From an uncultured Collinsella sp. (GTDB taxonomy: Bacteria; Actinomycetota; Coriobacteriia; Coriobacteriales; Coriobacteriaceae), in the NCBI GenBank assembly GCA_900547345.1, contig URGG01000001.1, forward strand, positions 3,074-67,073: DNA of 64,000 bases, in the 5' to 3' direction. Of the stretch, positions 45,408 through 57,500 are shown piece by piece (positions within the stretch are counted from its first letter, which is position 1; each line of letters begins with the position of its first letter). Both the position numbers and the translations under genes were made by a program. The notes under the pieces were generated by a model that was not told the origin of the DNA, ran no database searches, and worked only from the letters and a program-made list of their open reading frames with translations.

Positions 45408-45534
45408 ACCAACCTTCTGCGCCCTTAGATAAACCGTTTGCGCTACCTTCCCGCATTGTCGCTTATACAGGATATTGTGAAATGATGGCCCGCACTGGGC
45501 CCTCGGTATCTTTGCGAATTGCGGGAAGGTTCCT

Positions 45535-48500
45535 ATGAACAGGATCTCTGCTGCCCTCTATAGGTTTTTGGTCGTCTATCTTTCGGTCGCGATGGTCGTG
45601 ACCTCGATACCCCTTGCGCCCAGCACAGTCTATGCTGATGATGCCGGGGCGGTCGCTGTCGAGAGCGAGGCCCAAGAGACCGACTCGGGCTCTGACGCTG
45701 ATGTCGATGCGGTCGATAACGCGTCGTCTTTGGGCGAGGGCGGCTCATCCACAACTTCCGACCAAACGAATAACGCCCTGGACGAATCGTCGAGCTCGGA
45801 TACCAGCACTTCCACGTCGAGCCTGGCCCAAGATCTTTCGAGCTCCGCGACCGATTCCGATGTAGCAAAGACCTCGCCTGCAACGTCGGAACCCCCGTCC
45901 GACGACAGTGAAGTCGATGTTCTCACGTACGAGCCAACGGTCTACGAGTATGCCAAGTTCATGCCGAACTACTACCTGTATCCGTGCGATGCAGACGGAA
46001 ATGTAACAGTAGAGATTGATGAGAGCAACCCGCGCGAGAACTCCGTCGACGGTCGGATGGTAACGAATTTGATTATCGATTACAGGACGGATTTAGTCGA
46101 CGTACAGCTCTGCGCCGACTCGACCAATCTGCGCTCAGTGCGCTTTGAGAACAGCTCAATTTCTAAAATCGGAACACACGCCTTCTATAACTGCCCGAAC
46201 CTCATCGATATCAGCCTTTCCGGTATGACTATCGGTCACATCGGAAAAGAGGCATTCTATGGCTGCAAGTCGCTTACGAGTCTGAACATCAATGAGGTTG
46301 CCACCATTGGCTCTATGGGCGACGCCGCGTTTGCCGAGAGTGGACTGGTGTCCACGGGACTCGATAAGGTTGTTGGCCTCACGTCGATTCCTCTCATGGC
46401 CTACGACGGCTGCAAGGCTCTAACCTATACTGGCCTGGATAAGAATACCTCCATCACATCAATCGGAGTCGATGCGTTCAGAAACTGCTCGTGCCTTGCG
46501 ACGACGGGACTCGAGAGCAATACGACGATCGAGACGCTCCGCGAAGGTTGCTTCTCTGGGACCAATATGAGCGGTGGGCTGATGCTGCCCCTATATTCCA
46601 AGATTGAGGTACTGCCGAGTTGTGCGTTCTCTGACTCTAAGCTCGAAACCGTGTACCTTGGGTGCAACCATGCGGTGCTCATTAATTCCACCACGTTTCC
46701 CAAGCGCAACATGACCGTCATGGTCCCCGCCAAGATGATTCCAAAGTACAGCAAGGGAGAGCCCAAGCAGGTCTGGGAGAGTTGCAACGGCTGCCTACCC
46801 GTCCCCGTGGGCAAGGTTCTTCAGGGGATTGAGATCTCGCGTGATCCCGACAAGATGGCCTATCAGCCGGGGGAAAAGATCTCGCTCGAGGGCATGAGTG
46901 TCAACTTTCAGTACTCCCATTCGTTGACCATTAGCGACTATGAGTCGCTCTTGACACGCGAGATGGGAGAATACCTTACGGCGACCCCCTGCGATGGTGA
47001 TGTCTTCGACGAGTCGATGGACGGAGAACCCATACAGCTGGTGTACGACGATGGCTACACGCGCCTTGTCGCGTACAGCAAGGGCAACCTGCAGCAGGCG
47101 GCCTACGAGTATGCCAAGCTCATGCCCAACTACTATCTGTATCCGTGCGACGCAAACGGAAATCTTACGGTAGAAATCGATGAAAACAACCCGCGCGAGA
47201 ACTCTGTCGATGGTCGAATGGTAACGAATTTGATTGTCGATTACGGGGTTGATGAAGTCGATGCACAGCTCTGTGCCGACTCTACCAATCTGCGCTCAGT
47301 GCGCTTTGAGAATAGCTCCATTTCTAAAATTGGACTGCACGCCTTCTATAACTGCCCGAATCTCACCGATATCAGCCTTTCCGGCATGACCATCGGTACC
47401 ATCGGAAAAGAGGCATTCTATGGCTGCAAGTCGCTTACGAGCCTGAACATCAGCGAGACTACTACCATTAGCTCGATGGGCTATGCCGCGTTTGCCGACA
47501 GTGGGCTGGTGGCCACGGGGCTCGACAAGGTTGTCGGCCTCACATCGATTCCCGACAGAGCCTACGAAGGCTGCAAGGCTCTGACCGATACCGGCCTGGA
47601 CAAGAATACCTCCATTACATCGATTGGCGTTTGCGCGTTCAGGTTCTGCTCGAACCTTGCTACCACAGGGCTCGAGAGCAATACAAAGGTCGAAACGCTT
47701 GGCCACACCTGCTTCTACGGCACCGACTTGAGCGGCGGGCTGACGCTGCCATATAACTCCAAGATCGAGGAGTTGCCGGAAAAGGCGTTTGGCAGTACCA
47801 ATCTCGAGACCGTGTTCTTTGGGTGCAACCATGCGGTGCTCATTAACACCGACACGTTCCCCAAATACAACATGACCGTCATGGTCCCCGCCAAGATGAT
47901 TCCGAAGTATGCTAACGGGCATCCCAAAGCTGTTTGGGAGAGGTGCAACGGCTGCCTGCCCGTCCCGGTGGGCAAGGTGCTCGAGAACGTTGAGATCTCA
48001 TGCGACCCCAACAACATGACCTATGAGACGGGGGAGACCATTTCGCTCGAGGGTATGAGCGTCGAGCTCGATTATCCGCATTCGGTATCGATTTGGAACT
48101 ACGAGGCTCTCATAAAGGAAGAGCTGGGTGAGTACCTAACGGCAACTCCCTGCGACGGCGACGTCTTCGATGAGTCGATGGACGGACAGCCCGTAAAGCT
48201 CGTGTATGACGACGGCTATTCGCATTTTGAGACCCAGACCAAGGGCATGCTACAGCTTAAGAAACCCACGCCGACATCGTTCCAGATCTCCTATGCCCAA
48301 ACGATTGATAAGGGCGAACGCAAGCTGATGGACGGCGTTGAGCTTCCCGATGTTTCCGGCACGATGACGATCGATGCAGGTGCCGAGGTCACGTTCGATG
48401 CCGGTGCTTTGGGGATGCTCAACGACAACATCACGTTTAAGGGCTGGTATGACACCGAGTCCGGCAAGTACATCTCCAAGGAGCCGGTTTACACGTTTAC

Positions 48501-51500
48501 GCCGGATAAGGATCTGTCCCTGGAGGCTTGCTTTAAGCTCAAGGACTATGCGGTGCATGTCAACGATGCGCAGGCGACCGATTCGTCGCAGGACTATGCG
48601 CACCTGAGTGTTACCGCCCAAAACTGCTATCGCAATGCCGGCGAGACGGTTGAGGTTTCCGCCGTCACGGATAACGCCCTGTTCCTGGGCTGGTATCTGG
48701 GCGAGGGCGATGATGCGTACGCCGCGAGCGATCAGCTCGACTTTACCTATACGGTGGACAAGGCGGACGCGATTGTGTCCGAGGACAAGACTGACGCTAG
48801 GATCGAGATCACTCCGCGATACTGCGCTCCGCAGGCGAGCGTTGTGCTGAGTGTGGATGGGGTCGATGAGAACGGGCAGCCGCTCGGGCAGTTCCTTTCC
48901 ACCGGTCTTTACGGTATCGGGTCGCGCGTCACGGTCGTGGCCGTCCCGTCGCCCGGTTATGTGTTTGACTATGCGACCGATGCCCTCGGTAACGTTGTCT
49001 ATTCCGGCGACGATGGTCCGTCCTACACGTTTGTGCTCGAGGGAGATGTGCAGTACACCGCGCATTTCCGGGAGGCGACTGACCCCGATGAGTCACTTGC
49101 GGCGCTGAAGGCCGCGCTCATCGCCGCGATTACGGCTGCGGCCGTTCTCGCTACCATGTATGGCTTGGGCGAGATCGTCGATCCCATCGCGGCCGATGCG
49201 GTAATCGAGATCGGTATGGCCGACAATATCGAGGATGTTGCCGCTGTGGGCACCAAGGTGCTCAAGGAGATTAAGGACATCATCGACGACCACAAGAAGC
49301 CCAAGCCTCATGGCGACCATAAGATCGAAATAATTGCCACCGCGCAGCCCGAGGTGGGCGGCGTCGTTACCGGAGGCGGTATCCACTATGAGGGGACGGT
49401 CGCCACGCTCGAGGCTGTCGCCAATCCCGGCTATCACTTCGTATGCTGGAAAGAGAACGGTGTCGAGGTCTCGACATCTCCTCTCAAGACGATGACGATT
49501 ACGGACCTGACGCCCGAGGTCGTAAAAATGACGGCCGTTTTCGAGAAAAAAGTCGAGATTACGGCGGTTGCCGAAGCCGATGGCATTCAGGCCGATTTTT
49601 CGACAGGCTGCACCGCAAGCCCTGTAAAGCAGAGTATTACGCGTGGCGATCAGGCTATGGTCACCGCGAGCGAGGGTCCCGACTATGCCTTTGTGGGATG
49701 GTTCGAGGACGGCATCGAGGTTTCGCCCGAGCGTACGTATATCTTCAAGGCCGAGGTCGACCGCCATTTGGTTGCACGCTTCCGCAAGGCGGATAAGACC
49801 ATCCTGGTGAATACCGATCCCTTCGACAGCGCCGAGGTGCTGTGCGATGGCGTGCCGGTTGTGGATGGCAAGGTTCGCGCGAAGGATGGGGACATTCTCA
49901 CGTTTACGATGCGGCCCAAGGTGCGCCCCGACAATCCGGAGAAGACGTATCGGTTTGTGGAGTGGCGCGAAACCGATGCGCAGGGCATCACAATTGCCAA
50001 CAAGCAGGAAGTTTGCGAATACCGCGTTAACGGCAATGCCCGAATCGAGGCTGTAATGGACGGTAGGGATACGCATACCGTGCGTGCCGAGGCCGACCCG
50101 CTCGAGGGCGGTACCGTTACGCTGAAGCGCGGCGAGACTGCTGGCATGGTGCTCGAGGTTCCCGAAGACGAGCGCGTGACCGCGGAGGCCACCCCATCCG
50201 AGGGCTATATCTTTGACGGCTGGTATCTGAGCAACGGCGGCTCGGATGCCACGTCGACGCTGGTTTCGAGCGATCGCTCCTATACCTTTGAGCCCATTAC
50301 CGACTGCGTGGTCCAGGCGAAGTTTACGCGTGCCTGCAAGGTGGACGTTGTCGTTGAGCCGGCCGCGGCCATGGCGGGCAAATATTTAGTGCACGGCGAG
50401 GGCTACTGCATGAAGGGCGAGCCTGCCACGCTGAGCATTGAGCTCACGGCCGAGGCGAGCAAACAATTTGCCTTTAAGGGCTGGTACGACGCCAAGACGG
50501 ACCTGCTTTTGGGCACCGACCCCAGCTACCTTGAGTTCTATCCCGAGGACGTGGAGTGCACCGTGCGCGCGGTGTTCGAGGAAAATACCTATACCGTAAC
50601 GGCAAAAGCCAAGAAGACCTTCGTGGAGCGCGGTACGGTTGAGATCGAGGGGCACCCGGGGGCGTCTTCTGTTACCTGCGGATACGGCGATACGGTGATG
50701 CTCAAGGCAAAGGCCAACGACGGCTATCGTTTTGACCATTGGAAGGACGGCTCCGGTAAGGAGTACGAATCTGCCGAGCTAGTCGTTAAGGTCACCAAGA
50801 GCGATACCTATACCGCGATCTTTACCGACTCAAAGCCCGAGGTCATGGTCACGGCCGATTCGTGGCTCGGCGGTACCGTGACGTGCAATGGGACCGTGGT
50901 GAAGCCTGCGACCGATAAGTTCAAATTGGGGGAGACCCTTCATCTGACGGCCAAGGCTCGTCCTGGCTATTTGTTCTGGGGTTGGTACGTCAACGGGCGC
51001 CTGAAGAGCCTTAAGCACGAGACCACGTTGGTTGCCAAAGCTCGCGGCAAAACCGGGCACTGCGTCATTACCGCGGGCTTTGTGCCTATCGATACCGTCT
51101 GCGTGCCCCTCGCCGATCCTGCGGAGGGCGGCACCGTCAAGGCGAGCCGAATCCTTGCCGACCGCGGCGCGGAGGTTGCCCTTAAGGCAACGCCCAATCC
51201 CGGTTATGTCTTTACTGGTTGGTATACGGCCGACGGCACGTTTGAGTCTGCCGATGCGGAGTTCACCTGCCACCAGGAGCGCAGCCATGTGCACGTTGCT
51301 CGCTTTATGGCAAAAAGCTATGAAGTCGACGCCACGACGGTAGTCGATTCCGGTACCGGTTCGCTGGTCGAATCGAGTGCCGCCGGCTGGGTCGAGGGCA
51401 CGGGTACCGTTGAGGCGGGGCATGCCGCCACGCTGACCGCGCATGCGCTTTCGGGCTATGCGTTTGAGTATTGGGCCGATGCTTCGGGCGCCGTGGTAAG

Positions 51501-54500
51501 CCGTGACAGCACCTATCACGTGGTGCCGTCGTCCGACACGACGCTCCAGGCCGTGTTCTCGGCAAAACAATATACGGTGGACGTCTCGTGCGAAGAGAGC
51601 ATGGGCTCGGTCGAGGGAGCGGGGACGTATGCCGCCGGTCAGGTTGCAACCGTGCGTGCGGTCGCCGCCGAGGATACGGCTTTTGTGGGCTGGTTCCAGA
51701 ATGGCACGTGCGTGAGCTCCAAGAAAACCTATCGATTCACCGTGCGTGAGGACACGTCGCTCTATGCCGTCTTTGCGTCGGGTTCGTATGTCGTGCATAC
51801 CGTTGCTTCGCCTGCCGAGGGTGGAGCCGTGAGCGGCTTTGGTGGCTATGAGGCCGGCGACCGCGCAACGCTTCGCGCGACTGCAAACACCGGGTATTCG
51901 TTTGCGGGTTGGACGGACGACAAGGGCGACTCAGTCAGCGAGAACGCCGACTATACCGTTAAGGTCACAGGTGACGCCACCTATACGGCGACCTTTACGC
52001 CTAAGTCCTATCAGGTCTTTTTGAGTGCGAGTGAAGATAGCGTTGGCACCCTGAGCGGCGAGGGTTCCTATCAATTCGGTGATACGGTCGAACTCAACGC
52101 TACGCCTGTGGGAACCAAACGTTTTGTCGGCTGGTATGTCCTGGATGCCGAGGGCAACAAGTCGCTGCTGAGCTGCGACGCCCATTGTTGGGTTAAGCTC
52201 GACAAGGATATGGTCGAGGGGCTCGAGGACGATATGTTGGAGCTCCGGGCCGTGTTTGCCGATCCGTACGAGGTGACCGTTACGGGCGAGGTCGTGGTGA
52301 AGGACAAGGCTTCGAACAGGGGCTGCCGTGTTACGGGCAGCGGTAGCTTTGCCGTGGGCGATCAGGTGGAACTGACCGCTGTTGCCGGTATGGGCTATCG
52401 CTTTGTGGGCTGGAGCACCGATAAGGAGGGCACCTCGATTGTCGAGACCGCGACGACCCTCGATGTGACCGCCACGCAGGACATAACGTACTACGCGCAG
52501 TTCGAATCCGATGGACAAGTGACCATTACCGTCACGGGGTCGTCCATTTTCCGCGGTACGGCCCTTCTGGTCGACGGCATTCCTGCCGGTAGCAGGTCGT
52601 ACGACAGGGGCGACATGTTTATGGCGATCGCGATCCCGTGGAAGAAGTACCACTTTTCGCATTGGGTCGACGATGCGGGTGTCACGGTGAGCTACAGCGC
52701 GTTCTATATCGGTACTGCAAAGGAGAATAAGCAGCTTACGGCCGTGTTCTATGAGACGGGCTGCGATGTTCAGGTCGCTACGTATCCCAAGGGCGCGGGC
52801 TTTAGCATGGTTGCGCTTGGTACCGGCGGCTCCTACCACTCCGCGGCGATTATGTTTACCGTGCCGCACGAGGGTTGGAAGTTTAAATACTGGGTCGACG
52901 AGAACGGCATGCCTGTGGGCGCCACACCGGTGATCAACCGCGTAGTATTTGGCAACCGTACTTTTACGGCCGTTTATGAGCGGGCGTCGATGACGGTTAC
53001 GGCTGTGGATTCGCGTCAGGGCGGACACGTCGAGGGTTCCTCCGAGGACGAATCTCTGGGCTATGCCGTGACCAACGAAGTCGAGAACGGTGAGTCCACG
53101 ACCCTGACTGCCGTTCCCGATGCGGGCTATGTGTTTGATGGGTGGTATGCGCGCAATGACGACGGGTCGTTGGGCGATGAGCCGCTGAGCACGGATGCTA
53201 CCTGGACGTTTGTCCCCGAGGACAACATGACCGTCGAGGCGCGCTTTGCGGAGGCGCCTAAGTACAAGGTGACGGCCCGAGCGGTCAACGGATCGGTTGA
53301 TCCGGAGTCTGCTTTGGTCGCTACGGATGGCAAGGTGACGCTTTCGGCGACGCCCGATGAGGGCTGCTATCTGACGCGCGTGACTGTTGCCGAAGAGGCA
53401 GGTGATGACGGTTCGGCCGGCAATGCCTATGGCCTTGATATTTCTGACTATAAGGGTGGGGCGTACGAAGTCACACTGAGTGGCGTGAGTGCTCCGCAGC
53501 AGGTCACATTTGAATTCGCGAAGGCTGCGGCTCCGGAGGTGCTCGCTCAGCCGCAGGATGCGAGTGCTTACGAGGGCGATCCGGTTGAGCTTTCGTTCGC
53601 CGCCGAGGCGGGGCGCAATGTTCGCGTCCATGCGGCCGTATCTTCTGGATCCGCTGCAGACGTCAAGCTGAGCTACCAGTGGTATCGCGTGTCTGACGAT
53701 GGTGGCAAGGCGGTGGCGCTGAAGGGCGAGACGGGGGAGACTCTTTCGATCGTTCAGCTCGACAGCGACGGCGAGGGCGAGTACTTCTGCCGCATTACGC
53801 AGAACTACCTGGGCACGGTGACAAAGACGGATACCGAACATGCGAAGGTATCCATCGTGCCCCGAGAAGCACTTGTGTTTAATGGGCGTGTGCTGCCGGT
53901 GGCGACCGCTCACGATGAGTACCGTGCAGAGATTGCCGGCGCTACGGGCGGCAAGGCACCGTATGCGTACAACTTGGATGATGTTGAGGTTCCTGAGGGC
54001 ATGCAGCTGACGTTGGCAGATGACGGATCGGGCGCCTTGGTGCTCTCGGGCGTGCCTGCGGCTACGGGTGTTTGTCGCTTTAAGATTTCGTGCACCGATG
54101 ATCTGGGCGACAAGTGCGATGCACACTTCGCGCTGCTCGTGAAGGCGAAGGAAGCCTCGCTTGCATTTGAGGGCCAGACCTTTACCTACAACGCGACGGC
54201 GCAGGCCCCGGAGCTTTCGGGCGTGCCCGAGGGTTGCGAGGACGATGTCGAACTGACCTATGTTGGCACGGGCGACACGCATTACTCGTCGGATCAGGCG
54301 CCGGTGGATGCCGGCACGTATCGTGTGGTGGCGACGCTCGATGCCAAGGGATATGTCGGTAATGCATCCTGTGACTTCACGATCGAGAAGGCCCCGGTCG
54401 ATATTTCGATCGAGACGTCTGATGTGACATACGATGGCGCACGACACGGTGCGGCGGTTGCGGTTGCCGGCCTTGATGCGTCTGCCTATTCCGTTACCTA

Positions 54501-57500
54501 TTGCGGTATAGATGGAACGTCCTATGGTTCGACGGCGCTGGAGCCGTGCGACAGTGGCAACTATCGCGTTACGGTTAAGGTGACTGACCCCAACTATCAG
54601 GGTAAAAAGTCCGCCGAGTTCTCGATTGCAAAGGCAAGCCAGGCCATTACGGGAACGACGAGCTATTCGGGTGTTTACGGTGGAGACCCCATTGTGTTTA
54701 ACAACGTTGCCCAGACTCCCGTGAGCTTTGAGCTGGTTGATTCCGATGGCGATGCGAGCCCGGTTTCGATTAAGGGACGCTGCGCGACGGTGAAGGCTGC
54801 CGGTACGGCACGTGTTGTCGCCCATGCCAAGGCGTCTCGAAACTACCTTGCCGCCGAGGACGTCGAGTTGACGGTTTCCGTTGCACCTGCCCAGTTGCTG
54901 GTGAAGGTCGACGATGCCGAGCGCTTTGAGGGCCAGGAAAATCCCGAGTTTACTTCCAGCTTGGTGAGCCGTTGCGACACCTCGGACGTAAAGGTTACGT
55001 ACTTCTGCTCGGCGAATAAGAAATCTCCGGCGGGTGAGTACCAGATTGATGCGGCGGTCGCCGATCCGAACTTTGATGTCGCGGTCGACCCTGGCACGCT
55101 GACGGTCAAGAAGAAGCCCGAGCACTACAAGGTGACGGCGAAGGCAGTCAACGGTTCGGTCGACAATGCTTTGGTTTCGGTTGTTGAGGGCGGGGACGCG
55201 ATCCTCTCGGCGGCACCCGACGAGGGCTGCTATCTCGAGCGCGTGACGGTCGCGCAGGCCGGCTCGGGTGCGACCGTTGACCTCGACATTTCTGATTACA
55301 AGGGCGGGTCGTACGAGGTCACGCTGAGCGATGTCACCGCATCGCAGGAGGTCACGTTCGAGTTTGCGAAGGCGGACGCTCCGCGTGTGGTCGCGCAGCC
55401 GCAGGACGTGAGCGTCCATGGGGGCGATTCGGCTGTGCTCTCGGTTGCGGCCGAGGCAGGCAAAAACGTCGCCGACCACGCGGCCTCGTCCACGGGTTGC
55501 GCTGCCAAGATTGAGCTTTCGTACCAGTGGTTCCGCATGGTGAATGGCAAGGCCGTGGCGCTCGAGGGCGAGACGGGGGAGACGCTCTCGCTCGCGGATC
55601 TCGATGACGAGCAGGCCGGCGAGTATTTCTGCCGTATCACTCAACGCTACCTTGGTACTGAGAAGCAGGTGGAAAGCGATCGCGCTGTCGTTTCCGTTGT
55701 GCCCCGGGATGCCCTTGTGTTCAACGGCGGTCTGCTGCCGGTAGCGAGTGCCCACAGCACGTACCTCGCAACGATTGCCGGGGCCGCGGGCGGCAAGGCT
55801 CCGTACGAGTGCGCATGGGATGAGACGAAGCTCCCCGACGGGCTCGAGCTTTCCCGTACTTCGGGCGGGCTGACGCTCTCGGGCGTTCCGTCCAAGACGG
55901 GCGTTTCCGCTTTCGATGTCACGTGCACGGATGCCCGTGGCGAGGCCATGACCGCCCGCTTTGCGCTCGTTGTCCAGGCAAAGCACATAAAGCTGTCGTT
56001 TACGGATGGCGACTTTACCTTCAATGGCGCGTCGCAGGCGCCCGAAGTTTCCGGTGCTCCCAAGGTCTGCAAGGGCGACCTTAGGGTCTGGTACCTCGGT
56101 ACCGGAAGCACGCAATATTCCTCGACGGAGGCCCCGACCGATGCCGGCACATACCGCGCTGTCGTCATGCTGCGCAGCCACGGCTACATCGGTGCCGCTG
56201 CCTGCGAGTTCGAGATCGCTCCGGCAAAGCTCAAGGTGAAGGTTGACGACGCCGAGCGCTTCGAGGGAGAGGCGAACCCAGCGTTTACCTCGTGCCTGGA
56301 GAGTGCGGTTGATACTTCGGGTGTGAAGGTCGAGTACTCCTGCGATGCCGATGAGAGCTCTCCTGTTGGCGAGTACCAGATCGGCGCGACGGTCACCGAC
56401 TCGAACTTCGATGTCGAGGTCGTGCCCGGAACGCTGACGGTGAAAAAGAAGCAGGATCCCGTCGATCCAGACCCGGACAATCCGGATCCCGATCAGCCTG
56501 ATCCTGGTCCCAATCCCGATCCGGACAATCCGGACCCGGGCAACCCTGATCCCGATCAGCCGGATCCCAACCCCGACAACCCCGACCCGGATAAACCGGA
56601 TCCCGATAACCCGGACAAGCCCGAGCGCTTTGAGGTGACGGCAAAGGCGGTCAACGGTTCGGTCGACAACGCTTCCGTTACCGTTGATGCCGGCGGCGAC
56701 GTGACGCTCTCGGCGATGCCCGACGAGGGCTGCTTCCTCGAGCGGGTGACGGTCACGGAAGCCGGCTCGGACAAGGCCATCGATCTCGATATCTCCGACT
56801 ATGAGGGCGGAGCGTACGAGGTCACGGTGAGTGACGTCACCGCGTCGCACGAGATTACGTTCGAGTTCGCGAAAGCGGACGCTCCGAAGGTGATCGCGCA
56901 GCCACAGGACGCGAGTGCCCACGAGTGCGATGCCGTTGTGCTCTCGGTTGCTGCCGAGGCGGGCAAGGGCGTCCTCGACCACACGTCCTCGTCCACGGGT
57001 CCTGCCGCCGATGTCGAACTTTCCTATCAGTGGTTCCACATGGTGGGCGGCGAGGCCGTGGCGCTCGAGGGCGAGACGGGGGAGACGCTCCTCATCGAGG
57101 GCCTCGATGACGATTGCGCCGGCGAGTATTTCTGTCGCGTCACCCAGCGCTACCTTGGTACCGAGACACAGGTGGAAAGCGATCGTGCTGTCGTTTCCGT
57201 TGTGCCCCGGGATGCCCTTGTGTTCAACGGCGGTCTGCTGCCGGTCGCACGTGCGCATAGCACGTATCGCGCAACAATTGCGGGCGCCGCGGGTGGCGAA
57301 GCTCCGTATGAGTACACGTGGGACGATGCTAAGCTTCCCGAAGGGTTTAAGCTCAACCGCACGGCGGGTGGTCTGACGCTCTCGGGCACCCCGTCCAAGG
57401 CCGGAGTGTCTACCTTTGACATCACGTGCAAGGACGCTCAGGGCAAGACCGTGACCGCGCACTTCGTTCTGGTCGTTCAGGCGAAGCGGATCGAGCTTGC

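Noticed and set aside
45943..48255. Tandem leucine-rich duplication as an assembly error
   Set aside because: The copies differ at many scattered bases and residues, which a simple assembly echo would not produce.
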